DNA of 22,113 nucleotides from Bacteroidota bacterium (lineage in GTDB: Bacteria > Bacteroidota > Bacteroidia > Chitinophagales > Chitinophagaceae), in the NCBI GenBank assembly GCA_023386855.1, contig JAEWIW010000366.1, forward strand, positions 1-22,113. The letters run 5' to 3'. The translations under genes and the position numbers were made by a program. Every line of letters begins with the position of its first letter. Position 1 is the first letter of the stretch. Below the pieces are notes generated by a model, which ran no database searches, was not told the DNA's origin, and saw only the letters and a list, made by a program, of their open reading frames with translations. Positions 7,311 to 15,470 of the stretch are shown piece after piece.

Positions 7311-9040
7311 TGAGTCATTTCTTTATTGCTTCAAGGAATGCCTCCTATGATGAGAAATCCGTTGATGCCTTGTTTCATAAAATGCACCTGGAAAGAAGTA
7401 CAAGACTTCTCACTTCAACCCATTCCATCCTGGTATACTTTAAGGCAAATAAGCAAACCGATAACGACTGCTTTTTTTCAAAAGGCAATGACAGGCTGTT
7501 TGTTTCAGGAACATTTTTTTACCGCGATCTTTCTTTTGCCAAAAGTCTTGAAACCTTTTACCAGGATTGTGTAAATGATAACATCGACTACCAGTCGATG
7601 CATGGACAGTTTGCGCTGGTGGCGATCATAAATGATACCATTCGCATATTCAACGATGCGCTTGGATGTCACAGGATTTTTTCAACACATGATCAAAAAA
7701 TAATTTCCACTTCTTTCCTGGCAACATGGTATTCCCTTGAACAGCCGGCAACAATTGATTTGTCATCGTTAAGAGAAAAAGCGCTTGGCGGTTATATCGT
7801 TTATCCCAAAACACTGGTGAACGAAGTGGCAGATATTACATATGAAAGCTTTGAAGGAAAGAACCTGTTCAAATATCGCGGTGCAAACCTGGACCCTGAG
7901 TTGTTGAAGGATGGAAAGGACGTGAGGTTCCAGGCCCTTTCACTGAGAGACTATTTCAGGAACATTGTAACGCTTTCAAAAGGAAATAATATATCACTTG
8001 GAGTATCGGCCGGTTTTGATTCAAGGCTGTTACTATCACTGATCAAGGATCTTCCCTCAAAATATTTATATACACACCTCACAAAAGGAGTGCATAATAA
8101 GGAAGCAAGGATTGCAAAGAAACTTGCCAGTGTAGCGGGAGCGGAATTACATATTGAAGAAACAGAAAAACCTGATGCGCTTCCATTAACGCAGCAACAG
8201 GCCCTTCTCGATGAACTGATTTATTATTATGATGGCCGTACTGCCAATAACAGCGGCGCTTTCAGTTTTACAGGTACATACGACTATAACCTTGACCATC
8301 TCAGGCATGTTTATGTAGGGTTGAATGGAAAGGGTGGTGAAGTGTACCGCAATTATTACCAGCTGGGATCAAAAAGTTTCGACTTTGCCCAATGGTATAA
8401 CGACCTGGTATGGTATCCTTCAGCAGCTTATATGCTTGATAGGTCATCGAGAGAAAAATTACTTTCGGGGATCGGCCAAAGAATATCCAGGCGGCTTGAG
8501 GTGAAAGACGACCGGTGGGGAAGATGGCAGATCCACCGTTATTACAGCGAAGTAAGGCAGCCCGATTGCGAAGGATCCATCATATCCGCGCATAATAAGA
8601 TCACCCATTACCTCTCGCCATTTTTCGACCACAATGTTATTATGAATGCCTATCAATCGTTCAGTAAAATGGGAGGTTCCGACCTGTTCCAGGCAAACCT
8701 GATCAGGCATATCGACAGGCCGCTGGCGGAAGTGCCCAGCAAGTACGGCTATAACTTCGTTGATAAAAGCCTCAAATACCGGTTGAAGTCGTTCATCGCC
8801 AGGGAAATGCCCCATGGCATGAAGCAAAAAAAGAAGAAGGTGGCCTTTCAACGGCTTTTGGGGCAATCGAAACAAATGGATGAACTGCAGCAGGTTTCAT
8901 TAGCTGTACTGCAAGCCATTGACCCTGGAATGAAGTGGGAATACGCATTTTATCATTATGCCCAGAAAAATGTTTGCATGAACCTGGCCAGGTTGTTGCA
9001 ACTGGCGCAATCCCAGTCAAAACTCCAGGCTACCACTTAA
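7310..9040 (+). CDS. Asparagine synthetase-like adenylating protein lacking the glutaminase cysteine (copy 1)
   Basis: A 576-aa protein with the architecture of class B asparagine synthetase: an N-terminal Ntn-like domain (about 1-190) and a C-terminal PP-loop ATP pyrophosphatase domain (about 205-576). The N-terminus begins MSHFFIAS, so the catalytic Cys2 of glutamine amidotransferases is missing. The PP-loop is SAGFDSRLLL (233-242), and the second active-site element reads NGKGGEVYRNYY (339-350). YYSEVRQPD and SAHNK (411-430) are shared with the second copy at 12590. Members of this superfamily that lack Cys2, such as beta-lactam synthetases and lasso-peptide cyclases, adenylate a carboxylate and join it to an amine without glutamine hydrolysis. 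By analogy this protein may amidate a sugar carboxyl group or an amino acid substituent. It is coupled to the upstream glycosyltransferase by TGATG. The precise substrate is unknown. Confidence 0.85.
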   Translation: MSHFFIASRNASYDEKSVDALFHKMHLERSTRLLTSTHSILVYFKANKQTDNDCFFSKGNDRLFVSGTFFYRDLSFAKSLETFYQDCVNDNIDYQSMHGQFALVAIINDTIRIFNDALGCHRIFSTHDQKIISTSFLATWYSLEQPATIDLSSLREKALGGYIVYPKTLVNEVADITYESFEGKNLFKYRGANLDPELLKDGKDVRFQALSLRDYFRNIVTLSKGNNISLGVSAGFDSRLLLSLIKDLPSKYLYTHLTKGVHNKEARIAKKLASVAGAELHIEETEKPDALPLTQQQALLDELIYYYDGRTANNSGAFSFTGTYDYNLDHLRHVYVGLNGKGGEVYRNYYQLGSKSFDFAQWYNDLVWYPSAAYMLDRSSREKLLSGIGQRISRRLEVKDDRWGRWQIHRYYSEVRQPDCEGSIISAHNKITHYLSPFFDHNVIMNAYQSFSKMGGSDLFQANLIRHIDRPLAEVPSKYGYNFVDKSLKYRLKSFIAREMPHGMKQKKKKVAFQRLLGQSKQMDELQQVSLAVLQAIDPGMKWEYAFYHYAQKNVCMNLARLLQLAQSQSKLQATT

Positions 9041-9068
9041 AAAAGTAAATTTGATCAAAGATCCAAAC

Positions 9069-10346
9069 ATGATGACGCCTGAAACGCTGAATGCTTCGAT
9101 GCTGGTGGCAAATGAAAGAAAAAGTTTCATGCTCAATGCGGTATTCTGCATACTCATTGCACTCTTCCTGATTTCGCTAAACGGTTTGCAAAAATTCCCG
9201 CCATTATTCTTTGTTAATAAGGTTTCTGCTGGTCTTATCGTGATCCTTGGATTTCTTTATTCAGGAAGATTGTATATACCAAAGCTGCTAAAGCTTTTTG
9301 GTGTGTTTATCGTGGTGAGTTTCTTTTCAGGGTTTTTTACCGCCATCGACCAGGAACTGCTCTTTGATAATGCTATGAAATTATTGCAGCTGCTCCTGCT
9401 TCTTACCGCGATTTCGCAATTTTATATTTTCAGGGGAAACCTTGATGGATTGATGATTGCACTGATCATCAATGCCCTGGTACTTGCCTTTGCGGGAAAA
9501 TTCCTGAGTCCCGACCTGGTATTTTCCGGTAAGATCGAACGCTATTCCTCCATTACCAATAACTCCAATGGCTTTGCCTTCCAGCTCTTGCTGGGCGTGA
9601 TCGGAACCTTGTTCTTTTACAGGAAAAACTCGATCATCGTTAAGCTTCTTGTTGCAGCCGGTGTGGGTATGCTGATGTATTATATTGCCATCTCCGGATC
9701 ACGCAAATCACTAGCAGGTTTTGCCATCGTAGTAACTGCATGGGTATATTTCAGTTTTAACCTTAAAAAATCACTGCAGATTGCAACGGTGCTTTTCCTG
9801 ATGGCGCTTGCCGCTGGCTCCTACGTATTTGCACTGCTTGAAGATACAGCGGTGGTGCAAAGGCTTTACCAGCTTGAATCAGATTCCGGCGCCGCGGATA
9901 TCAGGGCCATTTTGTACCGCGAAGCTTTCGAGGTATTCCAGGAGCACCCATTTTTTGGGGTGGGGTTAGATAATTTCAGGCGATATTCGGTGAGTGGATT
10001 GTATGCCCATTCCAACTATATGGAACTGCTTGCCGATACTGGCATTATTGGCTTTGCGCTATTCTTCGCCGTTTACCTGCTCGTATGGAGAAATTCAGAC
10101 CGTCTTGTTCGATTGTTCGAGAGGGATGAAACCGCGATCTTTCTTTCAGGTATCAATAAATGCATCATCATCCTTTTTTTGGTGATCGGTGCAGGTGCTG
10201 TGCAATATGATAATATCGCGCACTGGACCTTGCTATTATTCCCCATTATTCTGCAGGAAAAAGCTGCCCTGATGGTTAGCGAGGCTACGCAGGAAGAAGA
10301 AGAAAAAGAACTCGCGATGGACGAAACAGGAAGTGTTTCCGCATAA
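9069..10346 (+). CDS. wzy: Wzy-type O-antigen polymerase / ligase family membrane protein
   Basis: A polytopic membrane protein of about 425 aa with many hydrophobic segments, a large periplasmic loop and the O-antigen ligase (Wzy_C) signature HPFFGVGLDNFR followed by HSNYMELLADTGIIG. These motifs are typical of polymerases and ligases that act on undecaprenyl-linked glycans in the periplasm. In this locus a repeat-unit polymerase is the best role. The C-terminus is an unusual acidic tail with five glutamates in the last 25 residues (QEEEEKE). I chose the ATG at 9069. A TTG at 9051 in the same frame would add six residues and cannot be excluded. It lies between an AsnB-like gene and an ATP-grasp gene, so the modification enzymes flank the polymerase gene. 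Ligase and polymerase cannot be told apart by sequence alone. Confidence 0.87.
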   Translation: MMTPETLNASMLVANERKSFMLNAVFCILIALFLISLNGLQKFPPLFFVNKVSAGLIVILGFLYSGRLYIPKLLKLFGVFIVVSFFSGFFTAIDQELLFDNAMKLLQLLLLLTAISQFYIFRGNLDGLMIALIINALVLAFAGKFLSPDLVFSGKIERYSSITNNSNGFAFQLLLGVIGTLFFYRKNSIIVKLLVAAGVGMLMYYIAISGSRKSLAGFAIVVTAWVYFSFNLKKSLQIATVLFLMALAAGSYVFALLEDTAVVQRLYQLESDSGAADIRAILYREAFEVFQEHPFFGVGLDNFRRYSVSGLYAHSNYMELLADTGIIGFALFFAVYLLVWRNSDRLVRLFERDETAIFLSGINKCIIILFLVIGAGAVQYDNIAHWTLLLFPIILQEKAALMVSEATQEEEEKELAMDETGSVSA

Positions 10347-10363
10347 AACAGATTAGGATCTTC

Positions 10364-11464
10364 ATGACGAATAAATTACCGGTCGCTATTATTTCGAGCG
10401 ACTATATCAATGCTATCAGTATCTGGACCTCCCTTAAGAAATTAGGGTTCCCTGGTAAAGTGATCTTTCTAAACACTTCAGGAAGAAACATGGTGGGCTC
10501 TATCTGGAGTAATGCTACCGTGGTAGATTTTTATAAGAAAGACCCCGGTGAAATCATACCTTTTTTAACTTCGATGGATAAAGAGGTTAAGAAATATTTC
10601 TTTCTTACCAATGAATTGTTCCATCCGCTGCTGCATGAAAAAAGAGAACTGCTTTCACAGCATAACGTGATCTATCATATCGGGCAGTCGGATCCTCAAA
10701 TCATACTGGATAAAACCAATTTCCTGGATCTTGTTGCAAGGGCGGGAGCTCCTGTTCCCGAGGAATATAACCTGCATGGACAGAAGCGGTTTCCCCTTAT
10801 TGTTAAATTCCGTCGTTCATTTGAAAATGAACTGCATACTCCAAAGCCACGACAGGTAAATACTGAAGCAGAATTGCAGCAATATGTTGCCGAATTAAAA
10901 CTGCAGGGATTCAGTGAAGGAAATATACAGCTTCAACAATTGCTCAGCTGGGAAACACAGGATAATGTTTCAGTTTGCGGTTGGTATGATGAGCATGATC
11001 ATGTATTCTTCCAGACCCGGAAAATTATTCAGCATCCACCTAAAGTTGGTAATGGTGATGTAGTGGAAGTAATGACACTCGAGAAGGAGCTTGAAGAAAA
11101 TGCATTGAAAGTATGTCGTGCACTAAAATATACAGGGCCATTTGAAATTGAATTCATCAGGGAACTAAATGGTGGTCCTTTCAGGATCATTGAAATGAAT
11201 CCACGTTTCTGGATGCAGCATGGACTGGTTGAAGAATTATCAGGTCATTACCTTGTTGCTAAATACGCGGGAATTGAACCCCTGAAACCTGCTACAGGAC
11301 TGCATTACTGGATATATCCAATGGTGAGCATATATAAATCGCTTTTAATGAACTTTAATTACCTGCCTTATCTCTTTAAGAAAAAAGTGTATTGGCCGGT
11401 AACAGGATTACAGGCAGGAAAATTCCTGCTTAGTCATTTGACAAGGAAGATTTTTAGCAATTAA
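10364..11464 (+). CDS. ATP-grasp carboxylate-amine ligase-like protein
   Basis: A 366-aa soluble ATP-grasp protein of the carbamoyl-phosphate-synthase-like/carboxylate-amine ligase type (COG3919-like). An N-terminal Rossmann-like pre-ATP-grasp region (about 1-110) is followed by DKTNF (116-120), the ATP-binding lysine in PLIVKFRR (K148), the second subdomain, and the metal-binding signature GPFEIEFIRE plus RIIEMNPRFW (258-283), which contains the expected Glu and Asn. It should activate a carboxylate as acyl-phosphate and join it to an amine. It is not closely similar to the two ATP-grasp paralogs at 11476 and 14337, so a distinct substrate is likely. It starts 17 bp after wzy and ends 11 bp before the next ATP-grasp gene. 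Homologs are common in polysaccharide loci, but few have known substrates. Joining an amino acid to a sugar carboxyl, or two small molecules for later transfer, is inferred. Confidence 0.82.
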   Translation: MTNKLPVAIISSDYINAISIWTSLKKLGFPGKVIFLNTSGRNMVGSIWSNATVVDFYKKDPGEIIPFLTSMDKEVKKYFFLTNELFHPLLHEKRELLSQHNVIYHIGQSDPQIILDKTNFLDLVARAGAPVPEEYNLHGQKRFPLIVKFRRSFENELHTPKPRQVNTEAELQQYVAELKLQGFSEGNIQLQQLLSWETQDNVSVCGWYDEHDHVFFQTRKIIQHPPKVGNGDVVEVMTLEKELEENALKVCRALKYTGPFEIEFIRELNGGPFRIIEMNPRFWMQHGLVEELSGHYLVAKYAGIEPLKPATGLHYWIYPMVSIYKSLLMNFNYLPYLFKKKVYWPVTGLQAGKFLLSHLTRKIFSN

Positions 11465-11475
11465 ACAGGTTGAGC

Positions 11476-12579
11476 ATGAACAGGAAATTAGTCAAGAAAG
11501 CCATTTATTCTTCGATAAGGAATTATATAGATCTGACCGATCGGGAAGTGCGGAACAGGGAAATGATGAATGAACATGCCAATGTATTGTCGGTTCGCCA
11601 TGCCGATTCACCTGTTTTACTGGGCATCATTTATGATGTTTACCAATACCACAAATTTTACGTAAGGGCTGCATTGGAGAATAACCTGTCGTTTGATGTT
11701 ATTAACCTGCAGGACAATAACTGGTGGGAGCAGATCCACCGGGAGCCTTATGACGGTTTTCTTGTATGGCCAAATGGAATGCGTGAATCGCTTAAATCCA
11801 CTTACGACAGCCGTGTCAAAATGATCGTAGATTATACAAACAAGCCGGTATTCCCCGATTACCTGGCCATCTGGTTATACGAAAATAAGATCAGGACCAA
11901 CGACTGGCTGGTGGTCAATAATTTTCCAACTGTTCCAACTTTTGTGTATTTTAATAAGACCAGTGCATTGGAACATTTGTCGAACCACTCGCTACCAGTA
12001 GTGATTAAAACGAATCTCGGCGCATCAGGAAAAGGAGTATTTATTATAAAAACGGCAGCCGAGTACCGAAAGGTCATCAACCAGTGTTTTGCAAGTGGTT
12101 TGAAAAGTCATGGTGTTAGCCCATATGCCGAATCCCGCGGTTATGCCTATATCCAGCAGTTCATTCCTGGTATGGAAGAGTGGAGAATGGTCAGAATTGG
12201 TGATTCTTTCTTTGGTCATAAAAAACTCCAGGGAAAGGGCACTGAAAAACATTCGGGTTCATTACTCAAAGGCTGGGAACGGCCATCAGAAGACCTGCTG
12301 AACCTGCTGTATGAGATCACCGAAAGAGGAGGTTTCAGGAGCATGAATGCCGATATGTTCAGGGATAAGGACGGCAATATTTATGTGAATGAATTGCATA
12401 CGGTGTTTGGGCAAAGTACTGATCACCTCATGATTGTTGATGGTGTTCCCGGGCGCTACCTTTATGAAAATGGGAATTGGGTATTCGAGGCAGGAGATTT
12501 TGTAAGAGGGCATAGTGCAAAAGCAAGAATTGATTATTTTGTAAACGAAGTAATTCTCAAGGGCAGAAATAAAACCTAA
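11476..12579 (+). CDS. RimK-like ATP-grasp ligase, paralog A
   Basis: A 367-aa protein with an ATP-grasp fold in its C-terminal two thirds. K178 in VVIKTN and the glycine loop LGASGKG (181-187) form the ATP site, and EWRMVRIGDSFFGHKK (235-250) is the large-lobe strand. The distal metal-site segment is YVNELHTVFG (303-312). The canonical ATP-grasp E-x-N motif is altered here: the aligned Asn is His. The N-terminal region (LLGIIYDVYQYHK) is shared with the paralog at 14337. I preferred the ATG at 11476 over an in-frame TTG six bases upstream because both paralogs then begin MNR. ATP-grasp enzymes of this kind link a carboxylate to an amine at the expense of ATP; an aminoacyl-sugar or dipeptide-like ligation is plausible. 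It is 11 bp after the preceding ATP-grasp gene and 10 bp before an AsnB-like gene. Confidence 0.8.
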   Translation: MNRKLVKKAIYSSIRNYIDLTDREVRNREMMNEHANVLSVRHADSPVLLGIIYDVYQYHKFYVRAALENNLSFDVINLQDNNWWEQIHREPYDGFLVWPNGMRESLKSTYDSRVKMIVDYTNKPVFPDYLAIWLYENKIRTNDWLVVNNFPTVPTFVYFNKTSALEHLSNHSLPVVIKTNLGASGKGVFIIKTAAEYRKVINQCFASGLKSHGVSPYAESRGYAYIQQFIPGMEEWRMVRIGDSFFGHKKLQGKGTEKHSGSLLKGWERPSEDLLNLLYEITERGGFRSMNADMFRDKDGNIYVNELHTVFGQSTDHLMIVDGVPGRYLYENGNWVFEAGDFVRGHSAKARIDYFVNEVILKGRNKT

Positions 12580-12589
12580 CCTGGGTGAT

Positions 12590-14326
12590 ATGCTTGCAGA
12601 TTTCCTGATATATCCTGTTAATACGGCACCGATGAATGCCACCAGGGCCAGGGAATACCTTGCAAAACTTCATCCTTCTTCTCTTAAGGTATCATTCCAG
12701 GAACTGGTCATAGAAATTTTTGGTCAGGAATCATTGGTTGGTGATTTCCCGCTGGTTTTCGGAACTGCATTTTGCAGGGGAAAACTCTTTTCTCCAGGCC
12801 TAATCCAGGATCATTCATCTTTGAAAGGGAACTATGTTATCCTTTCTGATGGTAACGGTAAATTAAATATCGAGATCGATGCCCTCAGGCAGTTTCATAT
12901 ATTTTCAAATCCCTTATCGGGCCTCCTGACTTCTTCTTTCCTGGCCGCCTGTCATTTCCTCGACAGCTTAACGGTAAATAGGATGGCTTTTTATGAAAAG
13001 ATGTTCAGGGGTTATAATATTGCGCCAGATACCGTATTTAAAGAGATCCTGCATGTGCACGAGGAAGCGCAGCTGAACCTGGATTTCTATTCATTATCAG
13101 ATAACAGGTACAGGTATAAAAAGCATCGTTATGCCAATCGTAATGAAGCGATAGAGGTGCAGGTCAGGGTTTTGGATGAATATATGGAAGAGCTGAAGCC
13201 CCTGGCAGGAGCGATGGGTGTTGACCTTGGAATTTCCAGTGGATATGATTCACGGTTGTTACTGGCGTTAATGACAAAGCACCAGTTCGATCACTACCAG
13301 CTCCATACTCATGGTATAAAAGGCGTTTCATTACATGGGTTTGAACAAAGCATCACCCGGCAAATTGCCAGTTCAATTGGGAAAGAGATCAGGGTAGTGC
13401 AGGTTGAACCTTTTAACAGGCTCATGAATGGCCAGCTCGACAGGGCAATTGAACAGAACTTCAATTATTTCCAGGGAAGGAACAGCCATAATATGGGCGC
13501 TTTTACCCAAACCTATGCGCTTCCCTATAAAAAGGAAGTAATGGGTAAGAACAGATTCTCGCTGAATGGACTTGGTGGAGAGATCTTTCGTAACTATTAT
13601 TATCTTCCAAAACAAGGCATCAACTTAAGGCTGTTTGCACAAAATCATTTGTTCTACCGTTTTTCAAATTGGCTGGTCAATGAAAAGCAGTTTGATCAGG
13701 TTCTTGAATTTGTAAAACAGAAAATTGAAAAAAGGCTGGGACTACCCCTGCATGAACGCACTAACCTTGAAACCTTGAGAAGGTATTATAGTGAGATCAG
13801 GATGCCAGATGGGGATGGTTGCAATCACAATGCACATAATAAATACTTTCATTTTCTTACCCCGTTCATGGAGCCAGGTTTATATGATGCTGCATTAGGA
13901 TTGACGGATTGGATTGGAACAGGTGGAGATTTCGAAGGCGAACTGATCAACCGGGTTTCTCCTGTACTGGCCAGCCTGCCTACACATTATGGAGCTACGG
14001 CCACCAACCCGGGTTGGAATACGAAGTTGCAGAGATTGATTAAAGTGTCCATGGGACAAAAGATCCAAAGAAAAAGATTTGATTATATAGCATCAAGGAT
14101 GACGGCCGATAATGAGAGCGGGAGATTCCTGGAACACATGAAAAAAGAATCAACTTATTTCCGGGAAGCCTGGAATAATTTAACGCAAAGCTTTAATGAA
14201 ATAAACTGGAACAATATCCATCTTGAATTTCCCTGCATGGTAAATTCAGCCATGCTATCTGTAACCTTTTATGAATTCAGACAAAAAATAAACAATCCCG
14301 GTGTACAGTCCTCAGTTCATCCTTAA
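12590..14326 (+). CDS. Asparagine synthetase-like adenylating protein lacking the glutaminase cysteine (copy 2)
   Basis: A 578-aa paralog of the gene at 7310, of the same length and domain order. The PP-loop is ISSGYDSRLLL (215-225), the second active-site segment is NGLGGEIFRNYY (326-337), and RRYYSEIRMPDGDG plus NAHNKYFHFLTPF follow. As in copy 1, there is no cysteine after the initiator methionine (MLADFLIYP), so glutamine-derived ammonia from its own N-terminal domain is not expected. The N-terminus aligns with copy 1 from the ATG at 12590, which supports this start; the other candidate, at 12632, would remove part of the domain. Two copies of equal length suggest duplication and specialisation for two carboxylates or two amines. 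It lies between the two paralogous ATP-grasp genes, 10 bp from each, implying a functional unit. It may act as an amide synthase of Asn-synthetase chemistry; the substrate is unknown. Confidence 0.85.
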   Translation: MLADFLIYPVNTAPMNATRAREYLAKLHPSSLKVSFQELVIEIFGQESLVGDFPLVFGTAFCRGKLFSPGLIQDHSSLKGNYVILSDGNGKLNIEIDALRQFHIFSNPLSGLLTSSFLAACHFLDSLTVNRMAFYEKMFRGYNIAPDTVFKEILHVHEEAQLNLDFYSLSDNRYRYKKHRYANRNEAIEVQVRVLDEYMEELKPLAGAMGVDLGISSGYDSRLLLALMTKHQFDHYQLHTHGIKGVSLHGFEQSITRQIASSIGKEIRVVQVEPFNRLMNGQLDRAIEQNFNYFQGRNSHNMGAFTQTYALPYKKEVMGKNRFSLNGLGGEIFRNYYYLPKQGINLRLFAQNHLFYRFSNWLVNEKQFDQVLEFVKQKIEKRLGLPLHERTNLETLRRYYSEIRMPDGDGCNHNAHNKYFHFLTPFMEPGLYDAALGLTDWIGTGGDFEGELINRVSPVLASLPTHYGATATNPGWNTKLQRLIKVSMGQKIQRKRFDYIASRMTADNESGRFLEHMKKESTYFREAWNNLTQSFNEINWNNIHLEFPCMVNSAMLSVTFYEFRQKINNPGVQSSVHP

Positions 14327-14336
14327 ACCTAATAAT

Positions 14337-15470
14337 ATGAACAGGAATGAGTTGATACACAGTCTGAAAGTGTATATCCCTAAAGGGTTACGAAAAAAGT
14401 TGCGTTCAAGATTTTCATTTGTGGATTACAATATCTATTACAGGAAAAGCAGGAATCCATTTTTGTTGGATCCAGAACAGGTGACCTATTCAGGTTCTCC
14501 TATCAAAGTGGGTATTTTCAAGGAATTTTACCAGTACCATAAAAGTTATATCTCGGCATGCCGCGACCTGGAGATATCCTACCAGTTGATCGATCTTCAA
14601 TCTCCTTCCTGGCAGCAACAGGTACAGGAATCCCAATGTGATGCTTACCTGGCATGGCCTTCGGCAGGGTTGTCGGTTTGGAAAGAAATGTTTGATGATA
14701 AACTCCGCATTATGGTGGAGGATATGAACAAACTGATCTATCCATCGCTTAAAGAAATCTGGTTATTTGAAAATAAAAACAGGGTGCAGGACTGGCTGCG
14801 GGCACATAATATTCCGCAACCTCAGACATGGGTGTTTTATGATATTGAGGAAGCATTAAAATTTGCTGAAAACTGCAGGCTGCCATTGATTTACAAAACC
14901 CGCATCGGTTCCTCAGCCAATGGAGTAAAAGTTTTCCGTGACAGGCAGGAACTGAAGTCATTTATCAGGAAAGCTTATTCCAAAGGTTATCTTCCAGGTG
15001 GCCATCATCCATTGGATAAAGAATGGGGCAGGATATACCTGCAGGATTTTATTGAAGATGCACAGGAATGGAGAATGATCCGGATTGGTGAATCCTTTTT
15101 TGGATACAGGAAAGAAAAGTCAGGTGACTTCCACAGTGGTTCTCATAAATGGTCATGGCTTGATCCCGGTAAGGATCTACTTGATTTTACCTTTATGGTT
15201 ACAGAGCAAGGTAATTTCAGTTCCATGGATGTGGATGTTTTGATCGATAAGCAGGGGAAGATGTATGTAAACGAACTGCAAACCGTATTTGGAGCAACTA
15301 CTCCGAAAGAAATGCTTAAGATCAATGGAGTCGAAGGCCGTTACAGGAAAATAAACGGGCAATGGGTTTTTGAACCAGGCCAGTTCTCTGCCAACGAATG
15401 TTCCAACCTCCGGTTGCTGAACCTTGTTGACCAGCTAAGCCATAAAAAGAAAGTTGAAAATATATCGTGA
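14337..15470 (+). CDS. RimK-like ATP-grasp ligase, paralog B
   Basis: A 377-aa paralog of the protein at 11476. Shared blocks are VGIFKEFYQYHKSY (58-71), IWLFENKNRVQDWL (141-154), the ATP-binding YKTRIGSSANG (186-196, K187), EWRMIRIGESFFGYRKE (244-260) and YVNELQTVFG (310-319). As in paralog A, the Asn expected in the ATP-grasp E-x-N metal motif is changed, here to Gln, so the change is a trait of this subfamily. The ATG at 14337 is preferred over an in-frame GTG at 14301 because the longer start would overlap the preceding gene by 26 bases and gives no homologous residues. The stop overlaps the next GTG start (GTGA). Predicted to be cytoplasmic and to form an amide or ester-like bond with ATP. 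The substrate is unknown. The repeated pairing with AsnB-like genes implies that both families serve one pathway. Confidence 0.8.
   Translation: MNRNELIHSLKVYIPKGLRKKLRSRFSFVDYNIYYRKSRNPFLLDPEQVTYSGSPIKVGIFKEFYQYHKSYISACRDLEISYQLIDLQSPSWQQQVQESQCDAYLAWPSAGLSVWKEMFDDKLRIMVEDMNKLIYPSLKEIWLFENKNRVQDWLRAHNIPQPQTWVFYDIEEALKFAENCRLPLIYKTRIGSSANGVKVFRDRQELKSFIRKAYSKGYLPGGHHPLDKEWGRIYLQDFIEDAQEWRMIRIGESFFGYRKEKSGDFHSGSHKWSWLDPGKDLLDFTFMVTEQGNFSSMDVDVLIDKQGKMYVNELQTVFGATTPKEMLKINGVEGRYRKINGQWVFEPGQFSANECSNLRLLNLVDQLSHKKKVENIS

Noticed and set aside
7472..7520. Two T7 runs in the AsnB-like gene (7472-7478 and 7514-7520), possibly phase-variable
   Set aside because: Seven-base tracts are short for slipped-strand switching, both are in frame, and similar runs occur elsewhere in the window (for example 10174-10180).
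9046..9053. TAAATTTG, matching the Bacteroidota -7 promoter consensus TAnnTTTG, just before wzy
   Set aside because: No TTG-type -33 element at the required distance; the nearest upstream TTG is much too far. A single 8-base match in an AT-rich gap is expected by chance.
7310..14326. Ordinary asparagine synthetase for asparagine production
   Set aside because: No glutaminase Cys2, unusual PP-loop with Arg after DS, two copies and location in a glycan operon all argue against a housekeeping role.
14301..14336. GTG start that would extend ATP-grasp paralog B by 12 residues
   Set aside because: It would overlap the preceding gene by 26 bases, and the paralog at 11476 begins at the equivalent of the ATG at 14337.
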